From Methylococcus sp. (GTDB lineage: Bacteria > Pseudomonadota > Gammaproteobacteria > Methylococcales > Methylococcaceae), in assembly GCA_028688525.1 (NCBI GenBank), contig JAQTYA010000013.1, positions 1 to 52,963 on the forward strand: a stretch of 52,963 bases of DNA, read 5' to 3'. Below the pieces are notes generated by a model that saw only the letters and a list, made by a program, of their open reading frames with translations, did not search any database and had not been told where the DNA came from. The translations under genes and the position numbers were made by a program. Shown in pieces: positions 1-12,954 of this stretch. The stretch's first letter is position 1. The number at the start of each line of letters is the position of its first letter.

Positions 1-1021
<1,021 letters not shown>

Positions 1022-1040
1022 TTACAAAACGCTCGCGCGC

Positions 1041-1046
1041 TATGAT
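1041..1046 (+). promoter_or_regulatory. Possible -10 box for the mlaC-type gene
   Basis: TATGAT lies 38 bp upstream of the ATG at 1085 in the hemB/mlaC divergent gap. The matching -35 is weak (TAGTTT, 17 bp upstream), so this is a tentative sigma-70 call. Confidence 0.35.
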
Positions 1047-1084
1047 ACGGCGTGCATTTTCCCCTTATTTGTCAGGAGTTCCCC

Positions 1085-2719
<1,635 letters not shown>

Positions 2720-2742
2720 TTAGGTCTCCTGGGGCGTGGCGC

Positions 2743-3717
2743 ATGACCGATCGGGAGCTGTTCCGTGCTTTGCTGGCCCCCGATTTGTTTCCGGGCTGGG
2801 CCGACGCTTTGCTGCCGCGGATCGATTCGGCGCTGGAGGGCGGTCGCCATGGCGATTGGCCTCAATGGCGGGCGGTGGTGGAAAGCTTGCCGGACATCTC
2901 GCCCTGCGAGGTGGATTTTGCGGCGGATGCCGTCAAGCTGGGCGGGGCGGGAGATTGCGGCACGGACACCCGGCAGGCCGTCGAATCCGCCCTGCGCCTG
3001 CTGCACCCTTGGCGCAAGGGGCCGTACGACATCCACGGCATCTGCATCGACACCGAATGGCGCTCCGATCTGAAATGGCGCCGGTTGCAGGGCGAGATCG
3101 CGCCGCTCGCCGGGCGGCGGGTGCTCGACGTCGGCTGCGGCAACGGTTATCACGCCTGGCGCATGCTTGGCGCCGGCGCGAAATCGGTGATCGGCATCGA
3201 TCCCACCCTGCTCAGCGTGGCCCAGTTCCTGGCTGTGCGGCATTTCGCCGGAGACTGGCCGGTCGCGGTCCTACCTTTAGGGATAGAGGACTTTCCGGCC
3301 GAAACCCGTGCTTTCGATACGGTGTTCTCGATGGGAGTGCTGTACCACCGCCGTTCTCCTTTCGACCATCTGGCGGAATTGAAGGGCTGTCTCGAGCCCG
3401 GCGGCGAACTGGTGCTGGAAACCTTAGTTGTCGAAGGCGAGGCGGGAAGCGTGCTGGTGCCGGAGGGGCGCTATGCCCAGATGCGCAACGTTTGGTTCAT
3501 CCCCTCGCCGCCGACTCTGCTGTCCTGGCTGGTGCGGGCCGGTTTCCGCAACGCTCGCTTGGTCGACGTTTCACTTACGACGCCGGAAGAGCAGCGCTCG
3601 ACCGGATGGATGCGGTTTCAGTCGCTGGCCGATTTCCTCGACCCGGACGATCCGGCCCATACCGCCGAGGGCTATCCGGCGCCGCGGCGGGCGGTGTTCC
3701 TGGCCGAAGCGCCTTGA
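2743..3717 (+). CDS. cmoB: tRNA U34 carboxymethyltransferase
   Basis: CmoB transfers a carboxymethyl group from carboxy-SAM to 5-hydroxyuridine at position 34 of tRNAs, giving cmo5U. The 324-residue length is typical. Diagnostic pieces are LHPWRKGPYDIHGICIDTEW before the methyltransferase fold, the SAM-type glycine loop VLDVGCGNGYHAWRM near residue 125, GIDPT after beta strand 2, and FDTVFSMGVLYHRRSP. The usual partner cmoA, which makes carboxy-SAM, is not adjacent. The gene stands alone between divergent hemF and the NlpC/P60 gene. Confidence 0.93.
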   Translation: MTDRELFRALLAPDLFPGWADALLPRIDSALEGGRHGDWPQWRAVVESLPDISPCEVDFAADAVKLGGAGDCGTDTRQAVESALRLLHPWRKGPYDIHGICIDTEWRSDLKWRRLQGEIAPLAGRRVLDVGCGNGYHAWRMLGAGAKSVIGIDPTLLSVAQFLAVRHFAGDWPVAVLPLGIEDFPAETRAFDTVFSMGVLYHRRSPFDHLAELKGCLEPGGELVLETLVVEGEAGSVLVPEGRYAQMRNVWFIPSPPTLLSWLVRAGFRNARLVDVSLTTPEEQRSTGWMRFQSLADFLDPDDPAHTAEGYPAPRRAVFLAEAP

Positions 3718-3790
3718 CCCATAGACCACCGTCCTTTCTTGCCGCACCGAATCGCCGGATAATGAAAACTCCGTGATAGGAACGCTTACC

Positions 3791-4345
3791 GTGCCGATGT
3801 CCGTGGTTCCGCTGCTTCGCTTCCTTGTCCTGCTGCTCCCGGCGCTGCTCTCGGGCTGCGCGAGCACGCCCGAGGTCAAGCCGCCGGTACAGCCCAGCGC
3901 AGGCAACGGCCATGTGGTGCCTTATGCGCTGAGTCTGCAGGGCGTGCCTTATGTCTGGGGCAAATCCTCTCCGGAAGACGGCTTCGACTGCAGTGGTTTC
4001 GTCCAACACGTCTACCGGCAGCACGGCATCGACCTGCCGCGCACCGCCCGCGACATGGCGAGCCGGTTGCCCGAGGTGCCCAAACACTGCCGCCTCCCTG
4101 GCGACCTGCTGTTCTTCCGGACCGACGGGCGCTCGTATTCCCATGTCGGCATCTACATCGGCAACGAATCTTTCGTCCATGCCTCCAGCAGCCATTCCGG
4201 GGTCAAAGTCTCGAGCCTGAACAAGCCGTACTGGCTGAGCCGGTTTCTGGGCGTGCGGCGGCCCCATGCCCGCCACCGCTCCCCGGACGATGCCGTGGCC
4301 TTGGGCACTTATCGCAATCGAACCCAACGGAGAGGACACCCATGA
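3791..4345 (+). CDS. NlpC/P60-family lipoprotein, probable peptidoglycan endopeptidase
   Basis: About 184 residues. A GTG start at 3791 is preferred because AGGAA lies eight bases upstream; GTG 3773 and ATG 3797 are alternatives in the same frame. The signal sequence ends in a lipobox (LLSGC), so the protein should be lipid-anchored in the envelope. The NlpC/P60 papain-like domain follows: the catalytic Cys in DGFDCSGFV, the His in SHVGIYIG, and a third polar residue in the VHASSSHSG region. The family cleaves D-Glu to diamino-acid bonds in peptide stems. The C-terminus is Arg/His-rich and ends inside the start codon of the next gene (ATGA overlap), implying translational coupling to the oxidoreductase. 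Confidence 0.87.
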   Translation: MPMSVVPLLRFLVLLLPALLSGCASTPEVKPPVQPSAGNGHVVPYALSLQGVPYVWGKSSPEDGFDCSGFVQHVYRQHGIDLPRTARDMASRLPEVPKHCRLPGDLLFFRTDGRSYSHVGIYIGNESFVHASSSHSGVKVSSLNKPYWLSRFLGVRRPHARHRSPDDAVALGTYRNRTQRRGHP

Positions 4346-5340
4346 AAGCCATCGTCATGACCCGGCCCGGCCCGGCCGCCGAGGTGCTGGAGCTGCGCGA
4401 ACTGCCAGAACCCGCCCTGACCAAGCCGACTGACATCAAAGTCCGGCTCAGGGCTGCCGGGATCAACCCAATTGATACCAAGGTCCGGGCGCGAGGGCTG
4501 TTTTACGAGGACGCCTTGCCGGCCGTGCTCGGCTGCGACGGCGCCGGTGAGGTCGTCGAGACCAGCGCGGAGGTCGACCGTTTCCGCGTCGGCGACCGGG
4601 TCTGGTTCTGCAACGGCGGGCTCGGCGCGGAACCGGGCAATTACGCCGAATACACCGTACTGGATCAGCGTTGGGCGGCGCCCATGCCGGCTTCGCTCGA
4701 TTTTGAAACTGCCGCCGCCGGCCCCCTAGTGTTGATCACGGCTTGGGGCGCTCTGTACGACCGCGGCCGTTTGCAGGCCGGCCAGACGGCGCTGATCCAT
4801 GCCGCGGCCGGCGGCGTCGGTCATGTCGCGGTCCAGCTGGCCAAGCTGCGCGGCGCCAGGGTGATCGCCACAGTGGGTTCCGCGGACAAGGCCTTGCTGG
4901 CCAAGGGCTGGGGCGCGGACGAGACGATCGACTACCGCAATCAGGATTTTGTCGCCGAGGCCAATGCGCTCACCGGCGGGCAGGGCGCCGACCTTGTATT
5001 CGATACCGTTGGGCCTGAGGTATTCCGCCGCAGCGTCGAGTGTACGGCCCATTTCGGCGACCTGGTGACCCTGCTCGATACCGGCGATACGCCCTTGGGC
5101 GAGGCGCGGATGCGCAACCTTAGGATAGGCTTCGAACTAATGCTGGTGCCGATGCTGCGCAAGCTGGATGCTGCGCGGGATCATCACGTGGAAATCCTCC
5201 GCGCCTGCGGCGAGTGGATCGACGCCGGCAAACTCAAGCTGCACCTCGGCGGCGTCTATCCGCTGGCGCAGGCCGCGGCGGCGCATGCCGCCATCGAAAC
5301 CGGCCGCACCACTGGCAAGCTGGTCCTGCGCATCGGCTGA
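4342..5340 (+). CDS. Medium-chain dehydrogenase/reductase, quinone oxidoreductase-like
   Basis: 332 residues with the GroES-like N-terminal domain and a Rossmann domain containing ALIHAAAGGVGHVAVQLAKLRGA (AxxGGVG type nucleotide loop) followed by VIATVGSADK. Zinc ligands of classical alcohol dehydrogenases are absent, so it belongs with the zeta-crystallin/NADPH:quinone reductase branch, acting on quinones or reactive enals in the cytosol. The exact substrate cannot be read from sequence. Its ATG overlaps the stop of the NlpC/P60 gene, and the next gene starts eight bases after its stop, so the three probably share a transcript. Confidence 0.85.
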   Translation: MKAIVMTRPGPAAEVLELRELPEPALTKPTDIKVRLRAAGINPIDTKVRARGLFYEDALPAVLGCDGAGEVVETSAEVDRFRVGDRVWFCNGGLGAEPGNYAEYTVLDQRWAAPMPASLDFETAAAGPLVLITAWGALYDRGRLQAGQTALIHAAAGGVGHVAVQLAKLRGARVIATVGSADKALLAKGWGADETIDYRNQDFVAEANALTGGQGADLVFDTVGPEVFRRSVECTAHFGDLVTLLDTGDTPLGEARMRNLRIGFELMLVPMLRKLDAARDHHVEILRACGEWIDAGKLKLHLGGVYPLAQAAAAHAAIETGRTTGKLVLRIG

Positions 5341-5347
5341 GCTAGGC

Positions 5348-6565
5348 ATGCAGGTACGAGTGGCAGGGAGTCGGTGGTCGGCGCTGGCCGCATTGGCCAT
5401 GTGGCTGGCGCTGGCCGGCGTAGCGTGGGCGGAGCCGGCTCACGAGGCTGCGGCGGTTCAGGCCGCTCCGGCCGATATCGAAGCCTTCGTCCGCCAAGGT
5501 TGCCCCCATTGCGAGCAGGCCGAGGTTTTTCTTGCCGCGCTCGGCCGGGAGCGGCCCGGCCTACGTATCCTGATTCGCGATGTCGTGCAGGACAAAGCCG
5601 CCCTGGCACGGCTGCAGGCGCTGGCCTCCGAACGGCACGAATCCGTTCGGGTGCCCTCATTCCTGGTCCGCGGCTTATGGATCGTCGGCTACTTGGATGA
5701 ATCCGGCGGCGGGCGGCAGATCGTGGCCGCGCTGGGCGATGCCGGCTTGGCCGGACCCGCCGGGGCGGACAGCTGCGAAGCCGAAACGGCTTTGTCCTGC
5801 GGCCCTGGAACTGCGGCGCACGCGCCGACCGAAACCGTTGCGGTCGAGCTGTTCGGACGGCGGCTCACCCTGGAAGAGGCGGGGCTACCAGCGTTCACTC
5901 TCGCTTTGGGTTTGCTGGACGGATTCAATCCCTGTTCGCTATGGGTGCTGATCCTCATGATCTCGCTGCTGGCGCCGATGAAAAACCGGCTGCGCATGCT
6001 GGCGGTTGCCGGAGCTTTCGTCGCGGTGGAGGGGATCGCCTACTTCGTGTTCATGGCCGCCTGGCTTAACCTCTTCCTGCTGATCGGCCTATCGCGCGCC
6101 TCCGAACTCCTGATTGCCGCCCTCGCCTTGCTGGCCGGAAGCGTCAACCTCAAGGACTTCTGGGCCTACGGCCGCGGTTTCTCGCTGTCCATTCCCGCCT
6201 CCGCCAAGCCCGGCATCTATGCCCGGATGCGGCGCATCCTGCAGGCCGAGAATCTATGGGGCGCCATGATCGCCGCCGTCGTACTCGCCGTTCTGGTCCA
6301 ATTCGTAGAGCTCCTTTGCACCTCGGGGTTCCCGGCTCTGTACACCCGGATACTCACGTTGCGTCAGCTGAGCGGCGCCGAGTATTACGGTTATCTCTTG
6401 CTGTACAACCTGGCCTATATGCTCGACGACGTCATCATCCTCGGTATCGGCGTGGTCACCTTGAGCCAGCGCAGGCTCCAGGAGCACGAAGGACGCTGGC
6501 TGAAGCTGATCAGCGGCTTGGTGATGGTGGGGCTTGGGGCTTATCTGATCGGCATGCCGCGGTAA
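5348..6565 (+). CDS. Membrane thiol-disulfide protein: periplasmic glutaredoxin-like domain fused to a CcdA/DsbD-like membrane domain
   Basis: 405 residues from the ATG at 5348; earlier in-frame starts lie inside the preceding gene. A signal peptide (to about residue 28, AWAEP) is followed by a glutaredoxin/thioredoxin-like domain with the redox motif CPHC at residues 52-55 and a cis-Pro-like RVPSF near 101-105. Two more cysteines sit near 143 and 151. From about residue 180 there are at least six hydrophobic segments; two membrane cysteines, in GFNPCSLW (about 196) and LLCTSGFP (about 324), mirror the intramembrane pair of CcdA/DsbD. By analogy it passes electrons from the cytosol to a periplasmic thiol partner through its own attached domain. 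The fusion order is the reverse of DsbD, where the thioredoxin domain is C-terminal. The partner is unknown. Confidence 0.82.
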   Translation: MQVRVAGSRWSALAALAMWLALAGVAWAEPAHEAAAVQAAPADIEAFVRQGCPHCEQAEVFLAALGRERPGLRILIRDVVQDKAALARLQALASERHESVRVPSFLVRGLWIVGYLDESGGGRQIVAALGDAGLAGPAGADSCEAETALSCGPGTAAHAPTETVAVELFGRRLTLEEAGLPAFTLALGLLDGFNPCSLWVLILMISLLAPMKNRLRMLAVAGAFVAVEGIAYFVFMAAWLNLFLLIGLSRASELLIAALALLAGSVNLKDFWAYGRGFSLSIPASAKPGIYARMRRILQAENLWGAMIAAVVLAVLVQFVELLCTSGFPALYTRILTLRQLSGAEYYGYLLLYNLAYMLDDVIILGIGVVTLSQRRLQEHEGRWLKLISGLVMVGLGAYLIGMPR

Positions 6566-6571
6566 TTGCCC

Positions 6572-7048
6572 TTACCTCGAACAGCAATGCTTGAATTTCT
6601 TCCCGCTGCCGCAAGGGCAGGGTTCATTGCGGCCTACCGGGGTTTCTCCGCTGTCGGGTTGAATATAGCCGTCGAGGTAGACCCAGGCGTCTCGTTCCCG
6701 GACGAACCGACTGATTTCGTGCAGACAACCTCGCCGCGAGCCGGCGAGGTAATGCGCCTGGAATTCGACTTCGCCGTCCGCGTCTAGCGGGCTGCCTTTC
6801 GCGGTGTGCAGGACGTCCAAGCCGATCCAACGAGTCGTATCGGTATCCAGTTCCATGGCTGCCGGGCGGGTGTCGGGATGCCAGGTTGCGATGAGATAGG
6901 CGGCGTTTTTTAGGACATAGGCGCTGTAGCGGGAGCGCATCAGGGCTTCGGCGGTGGGGGCCGGGCGCAGGCCGGTGTGGAAGGCCGCGCAGCAATCGGC
7001 ATAGCTCGAGCTGCCGCCGCAGGGGCAGCGCGATGAGGCGTCATTCAT
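6572..7048 (-). CDS. YchJ-family (UPF0225) SEC-C motif protein
   Basis: 158 residues starting at MNDASSRCPCGG. An N-terminal cysteine cluster (CPCGGSSSYADCC) and a C-terminal SEC-C zinc motif (GRNEPCPCGSGKKFKHCC) flank an NTF2-like core with the family signature LMRSRYSAYVLK. The SEC-C motif binds zinc; in SecA it contacts SecB and ribosomes, but the role of YchJ proteins is unknown. It starts five bases after the radC stop on the same strand, so the two are cotranscribed. Confidence 0.88.
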   Translation of the reverse strand: MNDASSRCPCGGSSSYADCCAAFHTGLRPAPTAEALMRSRYSAYVLKNAAYLIATWHPDTRPAAMELDTDTTRWIGLDVLHTAKGSPLDADGEVEFQAHYLAGSRRGCLHEISRFVRERDAWVYLDGYIQPDSGETPVGRNEPCPCGSGKKFKHCCSR

Positions 7049-7052
7049 CGGA

Positions 7053-7727
7053 CTACAGTAAGCCGCGCTCGGCGAAGGAGTAGGGCAGGCCGTCGCCAAC
7101 GATGAAGTGGTCGAGCACGCGGATGTCGACCAGCCCCAGTGCCTGTTTCAGACGCTGGGTGAGCAGGCGGTCCGCATCGCTCGGTTCGGCGATGCCGGAA
7201 GGGTGGTTATGGGCGAAGATCATGGCCGCGGCGTTCTCGGCCAGCGCCTGCTTGACCACTTCGCGGGGATAAACCGAGGCGCCGTCGATGGTGCCTCGGA
7301 ACAGTTCCTGGGAGCGGATCACCCGGTGTTGATTGTCCAAGAACAGTCCGACGAAGACCTCGTAAGGCTTGCTCTTCAGCCAGTTGGATAGATATTGCCG
7401 GGTCAGCTCGGGGCTGCTGAGCGCATCTTGCCGTTGCAGGGATTCCTCGAAATGACGGCGGGCCAGCTCGAGCACCGCCTGAATTTGAGTGTATTTGGCC
7501 GTGCCCAGGCCTGCGGACTTGACGAAGCTTCGCTGGTCGGCACTGAACAGGGCGGATAGCGAGCCGAACTCTTGCAGTAGATTGCGGGCCAGGTCGACGG
7601 CGCTCTTGCCCGGGATGCCGGTACGCAGAAAGATAGCCAGCAGTTCGGCATCGGACAGGGCGGCCGGTCCGAGTTTCAGCAGCCGCTCGCGCGGGCGTTC
7701 GTCGACGGGCCAATCTGTGATGGGCAT
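7053..7727 (-). CDS. radC: RadC-family JAB/MPN metalloprotease-like protein
   Basis: 224 residues from the ATG at 7727, chosen because GAGGAAA precedes it at good spacing; a longer reading would add 11 residues. An N-terminal helix-hairpin-helix region ([21 protein letters not shown]) is followed by the JAB domain with the metal motif HNHPSG...D ([16 protein letters not shown]) typical of RadC/YicR. The historical DNA-repair role is doubtful. In pseudomonads radC also stands beside coaBC-dut-algC-argB, divergently, exactly as here. Confidence 0.93.
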   Translation of the reverse strand: MPITDWPVDERPRERLLKLGPAALSDAELLAIFLRTGIPGKSAVDLARNLLQEFGSLSALFSADQRSFVKSAGLGTAKYTQIQAVLELARRHFEESLQRQDALSSPELTRQYLSNWLKSKPYEVFVGLFLDNQHRVIRSQELFRGTIDGASVYPREVVKQALAENAAAMIFAHNHPSGIAEPSDADRLLTQRLKQALGLVDIRVLDHFIVGDGLPYSFAERGLL

Positions 7728-7790
7728 AAGCGGTTTCCTCACGGCATCAGTTCGTTTCAAGCATAGAAGGGGATAAGGAAACTTGCCATA

Positions 7791-9053
7791 ATGGCGCCCC
7801 GAATCGATCCCTCTTTACCTTTTCCTCCCTTGGCCGACCTACACCATAAACACATTCTTCTCGGCGTCACTGGAGGCATCGCTGCCTACAAAACTGCCGA
7901 GATCGTCAGAGGCCTGCGCCGCGCGGGCGCGGAAGTACGCGTGGCGATGACACCGGCGGCTGGCCGGTTCGTGCAGCCGCTGACATTCGAGGCCTTGTCC
8001 GGCCATCCGGTCGCCCACGATATGTTTGCGCCAGGCACAGAATCGGCGATGGGGCACATTCACTTGGCCCGCTGGGCGGACGCCATCCTGGTTGCGCCGG
8101 CTTCGGCCGATTTCATGGCCCGCGTCAGCTTAGGCTTGGCCGACGATCTGCTGGCTACCCTGTGCCTGGCCGCGGAGGCTCCGCTATTCATGGCGCCGGC
8201 CATGAACCGGGCGATGTGGCGGCACCCGGCCACCTGCGCTCATGCCGCTGCCCTGGCCGGGCGCGGCGTCGCCCTACTGGGGCCGGACGAAGGCGACCAA
8301 GCCTGCGGCGAAACGGGGCCGGGCCGCATGCGCGAGCCGGCGCAACTCGTTCTCGATCTTGCCCATGCGTTGGCGGGCGGAGGCCTGCTGTCCGGCCTGC
8401 GCGTGCTGATCAGCGCAGGACCTACGCGCGAGCCGATCGACCCCGTGCGCTTCATCAGCAACCGCAGTTCCGGAAAAATGGGATATGCCCTCGCGGCGGC
8501 CGCCCGAGATGCAGGCGCCGACGTCGCTTTGGTCAGCGGCCCGGTCACGCTGGAGCCGCCGGCGGCGGTCGAAGCCGTGCGGGTGGAAACCGCCGCCGAG
8601 ATGTTCGACGCGGTCATGGCGCGGGCTGGCTGGGCGGATATCTACGTCGGCACCGCAGCGGTGGCGGATTATGCGCCCGCCGAAGCCGAGACGGCGAAAA
8701 TCAAGAAACACGCCGACCGCCTGGACTTGGCTCTGAACCGTACCCGCGACATTCTGCACTCCGTCGCCGCCCTGCCGGACAAGCCGTTCGTGGTCGGTTT
8801 CGCCGCCGAGACCGATGAGGTCGAGGCTCATGCCCGTACCAAGCTGGAAGCGAAAGGCGCCGACATGGTCGCTGCCAATGCGGTCGGTTCTGGGGCGCCG
8901 GGCGGCTTCGACCGCGACGAAAACGCCTTGTTCGTGTGCTGGCGAGGCGGCGAATGCAGATTGCCGCTAGCGCCCAAGACCGAGATTGCCCACCGCTTGG
9001 TTCGATTGATAGCCGAACGATACTATGCCGAAAATACAGATCAGGATCCTTGA
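7791..9053 (+). CDS. coaBC: Bifunctional phosphopantothenoylcysteine decarboxylase / phosphopantothenate-cysteine ligase
   Basis: 420 residues. CoaB joins cysteine to 4'-phosphopantothenate using CTP and CoaC decarboxylates the product to 4'-phosphopantetheine, two steps of coenzyme A synthesis. The N-terminal flavin-dependent CoaC half shows [22 protein letters not shown] and the [10 protein letters not shown] substrate clamp near residue 170. The CoaB half begins at [20 protein letters not shown] and holds [10 protein letters not shown] and the KIKK dinucleotide-handling motif. The first 20 residues precede the fold and may be partly untranslated. The 3' end overlaps dut by 29 bases. Confidence 0.95.
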   Translation: MAPRIDPSLPFPPLADLHHKHILLGVTGGIAAYKTAEIVRGLRRAGAEVRVAMTPAAGRFVQPLTFEALSGHPVAHDMFAPGTESAMGHIHLARWADAILVAPASADFMARVSLGLADDLLATLCLAAEAPLFMAPAMNRAMWRHPATCAHAAALAGRGVALLGPDEGDQACGETGPGRMREPAQLVLDLAHALAGGGLLSGLRVLISAGPTREPIDPVRFISNRSSGKMGYALAAAARDAGADVALVSGPVTLEPPAAVEAVRVETAAEMFDAVMARAGWADIYVGTAAVADYAPAEAETAKIKKHADRLDLALNRTRDILHSVAALPDKPFVVGFAAETDEVEAHARTKLEAKGADMVAANAVGSGAPGGFDRDENALFVCWRGGECRLPLAPKTEIAHRLVRLIAERYYAENTDQDP

Positions 9054-9480
9054 TCCCCGCCTAGGCCACGAAATCCCGTTGCCTCACTACGCTACTCCCG
9101 GCGCTGCCGGACTCGACCTGCGCGCCTGCCTCGACGCGCCGCTTGTGCTGGCGCCCGGCGAATCCCAGCTGATCCCGACCGGCTTCGCCATCCATATCGG
9201 CGATGCCGGGCTGGCGGCGGTGCTGCTGCCGCGTTCGGGGCTCGGGCATAAGCACGGTATCGTACTCGGCAATCTGGTGGGGCTGATCGATTCCGACTAC
9301 CAGGGCCAAGTGCTGGTTTCTTGCTGGAACCGGGGTGAGGAGGCTTTCGAGATCGCCGTAGGCGAGCGCATCGCGCAGATGGTGTTCGTGCCGGTGGTCC
9401 AGGCCGATTTCGAGCAGGTCGAGGCATTCGCCGAGAGCCAGCGGGCTGAGGGCGGATTCGGCCATACCGGCCGGCACTGA
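9025..9480 (+). CDS. dut: dUTP diphosphatase
   Basis: 151 residues, the standard trimeric dUTPase length. Hydrolyses dUTP to dUMP and pyrophosphate, keeping uracil out of DNA and feeding thymidylate synthesis. All five motifs are visible: [38 protein letters not shown] and the C-terminal GGFGHTG that closes over the active site. The start lies inside the coaBC 3' end, a common translational coupling in this operon. The algC-type gene follows after two bases. Confidence 0.96.
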   Translation: MPKIQIRILDPRLGHEIPLPHYATPGAAGLDLRACLDAPLVLAPGESQLIPTGFAIHIGDAGLAAVLLPRSGLGHKHGIVLGNLVGLIDSDYQGQVLVSCWNRGEEAFEIAVGERIAQMVFVPVVQADFEQVEAFAESQRAEGGFGHTGRH

Positions 9481-9482
9481 CC

Positions 9483-11888
9483 GTGATTGCCCCTAGCCTG
9501 CGCCATCTGCTGTGGGCGGTTGGTGTCGCCGCGGTGCTGGTTGTGGCTGTCACGGCGGGGGGGCTCTGCTGGGCCGAGCGGTATCGTGTCGATACCGCTT
9601 CCGGAGAGGCTATGGCGGCGGCAGCCGAAGCCGCAGCTTTCAATGTGCGCGACCGGCTCGGTTGGACCTTCCGGGCGCTCCAAGGGATGGGGCTCGATGC
9701 CCGGCTGGCGGAAACCTTGGCGTCCGGCGATGCCGCGCGGCTCGCCGCGGATGAAAGCCGGCTGACCGACTCGCTGCCGGGGGCGCTTCTGGTTCGCCTG
9801 ATTTCTGGCCATAGCGATCTGCTCGATACCGAGCGAGCGCCCGCAATGGGTTACGCTGACCTGGACGCGATCCGGGACGCCCGACGGGGGCAGACGATAC
9901 CCGCCATGCACGCCGCCAACAGTCCCCATGTCCACATTGCGCTTGCCGTGCCGGTGGCCGAAGGCAAAGGGGTGCTGCTCGCCAGCCTTTCGCCCGAGGT
10001 TCTGCGCGAAGCCATGCGCTCGGTTCCGATGCCCTTCGGCGCGGCGCTGGAGCTTCGGCAAGGCGAGCTTTCGCTAGTTTTCACCGGCGACGCCGACCGC
10101 CGCAAGAACCCGCCGGACGGAGCCGCGTCGGTGTTGGGCAGCCGCGGCTGGCAAATCGTTTACTGGCGTCCGTTCGAAGACCTGACGCCGCTGTGGTGGG
10201 CCTTCGCGGCCATCGGCGCGGCGCTGGCGCTGATCCTGGCGGCGGTGCTGGCGGCCCAACGTGCATTGGCCGGCGCCATGGCGCACGACAGGGCGACGGT
10301 GCTAGCTCTGGTGGCCGATCTGCGGGCCGGTTCGCCGTTCCATGCATACCGGGCCAGGCTAGAGGAAACGCAGCTTTTGCTCGATGCGCTTGCTGCGGCC
10401 GAGAATGCGGAGCCGCCACTTGTCGCCGACCCCGAATCCGAACCCGGGCAGTTGCCACTGCCGCCCCAACCGTTACAGAAAGAGGAGAAGAGTCACGTGG
10501 AGATTCCACCGGTACCGTCTATCGATTCGAGCTTATTCCGGGCTTACGACATCCGCGGCATTGTCGGCGATTCGCTGTCGCCGGAAGCGGCCAGGGCGAT
10601 CGGGCGGGCCATCGGCAGCGAAGCGCTCGATCGCGGCGAACTGTGGGTCAACATTGCCCGCGACGGGCGCTTGAGCAGTCCCGCACTGAGCGCAGCCCTG
10701 GCCGAGGGGCTACGGGCGGCCGGATGTTCGGTCACCGACCTCGGCCTGGCGCCGACGCCGGTGCTCTATTTTGCCACTCACGTGCTGTCCGGGCGCTCCG
10801 GCGTCATGGTGACGGGCAGCCACAACCCGGCTAACTACAACGGTTTCAAGATCGTGCTGGCTGGGCAGACGCTGGCCGGCGAGGACATCCAGAAACTTCG
10901 GCAACGGATCGAGACCGGGGATTTCCGTAGCGGGGAAGGGAAGATCGAGCGCCGCAGCCTGCTGCCCGATTATCTCAAGCGCGTCGTGGCGGACATCCAG
11001 ATCGGGCGTACGCTCAAGGTCGTGGTGGATTGCGGCAACGGTGTCGCCGCCACCGTGGCGCCGCAGATGCTACGGGCTCTGGAGTGCGAGTTGGTCGAGT
11101 TGTTTTGCGAAGTCGACGGCAACTTTCCCAACCACCACCCCGATCCCAGCAAACCGGAAAATCTCGAGGCCCTGATCGCGGCGGTAAAGCGGGAGGCGGC
11201 GGATCTAGGCGTGGCCTTCGACGGCGACGGCGACCGGCTCGGCGTAGTGGACTCTGCCGGCAACATCATCTGGCCGGATCGTCAGATGATGCTGTTCGCC
11301 GCTGACGTGCTGTCGCGCGAGCCGGGCGCCGATATCATCTACGACGTCAAATGCAGCCGCCATTTGGCGGGCCACATCCTGCGCCACGGCGGCCGGCCGA
11401 TGATGTGGAAAACCGGCCATTCCCTGATCAAAGCCAGGATGAAGGAAACCGGCGCGCTGCTGGCGGGCGAGATGAGCGGCCATGTATTCTTCAAGGAGCG
11501 CTGGTACGGTTTCGATGACGGCATCTATGCCTGCGCCCGGCTGGTGGAAATCCTTTCGGCCGATCCGCGCCCGACTGCGGAAATATTTGCCGAACTGCCG
11601 GATAGCGTGAACACGCCCGAACTCGGCGTCCGTCTGCAGGAGGGCGAGAACCTCGCCTTCGTCGACAAGATGCGCGCCCTGGCCGACTTCCGCGATGCCA
11701 AGATCACCGACATCGATGGCTTGAGGGTCGACTTCGCCGATGGCTGGGGCTTGGTGCGCGCCTCCAATACCACGCCTTCGCTGGTGATCCGCTTCGAAGC
11801 CGATACCGCCGAGGGCTTGGCTCGTATTCAGCAGCGATTCCGCGAGCTATTGCTGAAGGTGCGGCCGGATCTCGATCTGCCTTTCTGA
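9483..11888 (+). CDS. algC: Phosphomannomutase/phosphoglucomutase with N-terminal membrane-anchored extension
   Basis: 801 residues from a GTG. The C-terminal 450 residues are an AlgC-type alpha-D-phosphohexomutase: the entry motif FRAYDIRGIVG near 352, the phosphoserine loop VTGSHNPANYNG (Ser about 446), the metal loop FDGDGDRLG, the sugar-specificity loop GEMSGH and the phosphate site SNTTPSLVIRFEA. It interconverts mannose or glucose 6- and 1-phosphates for exopolysaccharide and LPS precursors. The N-terminal 340 residues contain a transmembrane helix at about 7-29, a predicted extracytoplasmic region and a second hydrophobic helix near 240-258, then a Pro/Glu-rich linker. Long AlgC forms of this kind are known in some gammaproteobacteria. 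The role of the extension is unknown; a sensory or membrane-tethering domain is plausible. Confidence 0.92.
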   Translation: MIAPSLRHLLWAVGVAAVLVVAVTAGGLCWAERYRVDTASGEAMAAAAEAAAFNVRDRLGWTFRALQGMGLDARLAETLASGDAARLAADESRLTDSLPGALLVRLISGHSDLLDTERAPAMGYADLDAIRDARRGQTIPAMHAANSPHVHIALAVPVAEGKGVLLASLSPEVLREAMRSVPMPFGAALELRQGELSLVFTGDADRRKNPPDGAASVLGSRGWQIVYWRPFEDLTPLWWAFAAIGAALALILAAVLAAQRALAGAMAHDRATVLALVADLRAGSPFHAYRARLEETQLLLDALAAAENAEPPLVADPESEPGQLPLPPQPLQKEEKSHVEIPPVPSIDSSLFRAYDIRGIVGDSLSPEAARAIGRAIGSEALDRGELWVNIARDGRLSSPALSAALAEGLRAAGCSVTDLGLAPTPVLYFATHVLSGRSGVMVTGSHNPANYNGFKIVLAGQTLAGEDIQKLRQRIETGDFRSGEGKIERRSLLPDYLKRVVADIQIGRTLKVVVDCGNGVAATVAPQMLRALECELVELFCEVDGNFPNHHPDPSKPENLEALIAAVKREAADLGVAFDGDGDRLGVVDSAGNIIWPDRQMMLFAADVLSREPGADIIYDVKCSRHLAGHILRHGGRPMMWKTGHSLIKARMKETGALLAGEMSGHVFFKERWYGFDDGIYACARLVEILSADPRPTAEIFAELPDSVNTPELGVRLQEGENLAFVDKMRALADFRDAKITDIDGLRVDFADGWGLVRASNTTPSLVIRFEADTAEGLARIQQRFRELLLKVRPDLDLPF

Positions 11889-12833
<945 letters not shown>

Positions 12834-12889
12834 GGTCTGGCGGGCGAGGCATCGGCGGCTTCTCCGCTTTGGCCTTCGGCCGCGCGGTA

Positions 12890-12919
12890 TTGACGGGCTT
12901 TATCCCTGACAGCTATAAG
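12890..12919 (+). promoter_or_regulatory. Sigma-70 type promoter for the sulfotransferase gene
   Basis: TTGACG at 12890-12895 and TATAAG at 12914-12919 are separated by 18 bp. Transcription from here would begin near 12926, which favours the ATG at 12955 over the earlier in-frame TTG at 12928 and shows the gene is not simply part of the argB operon. Confidence 0.65.
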
Positions 12920-12954
12920 AGCCGGATTTGACAGGGAATCTTGTTCGATCCGCC

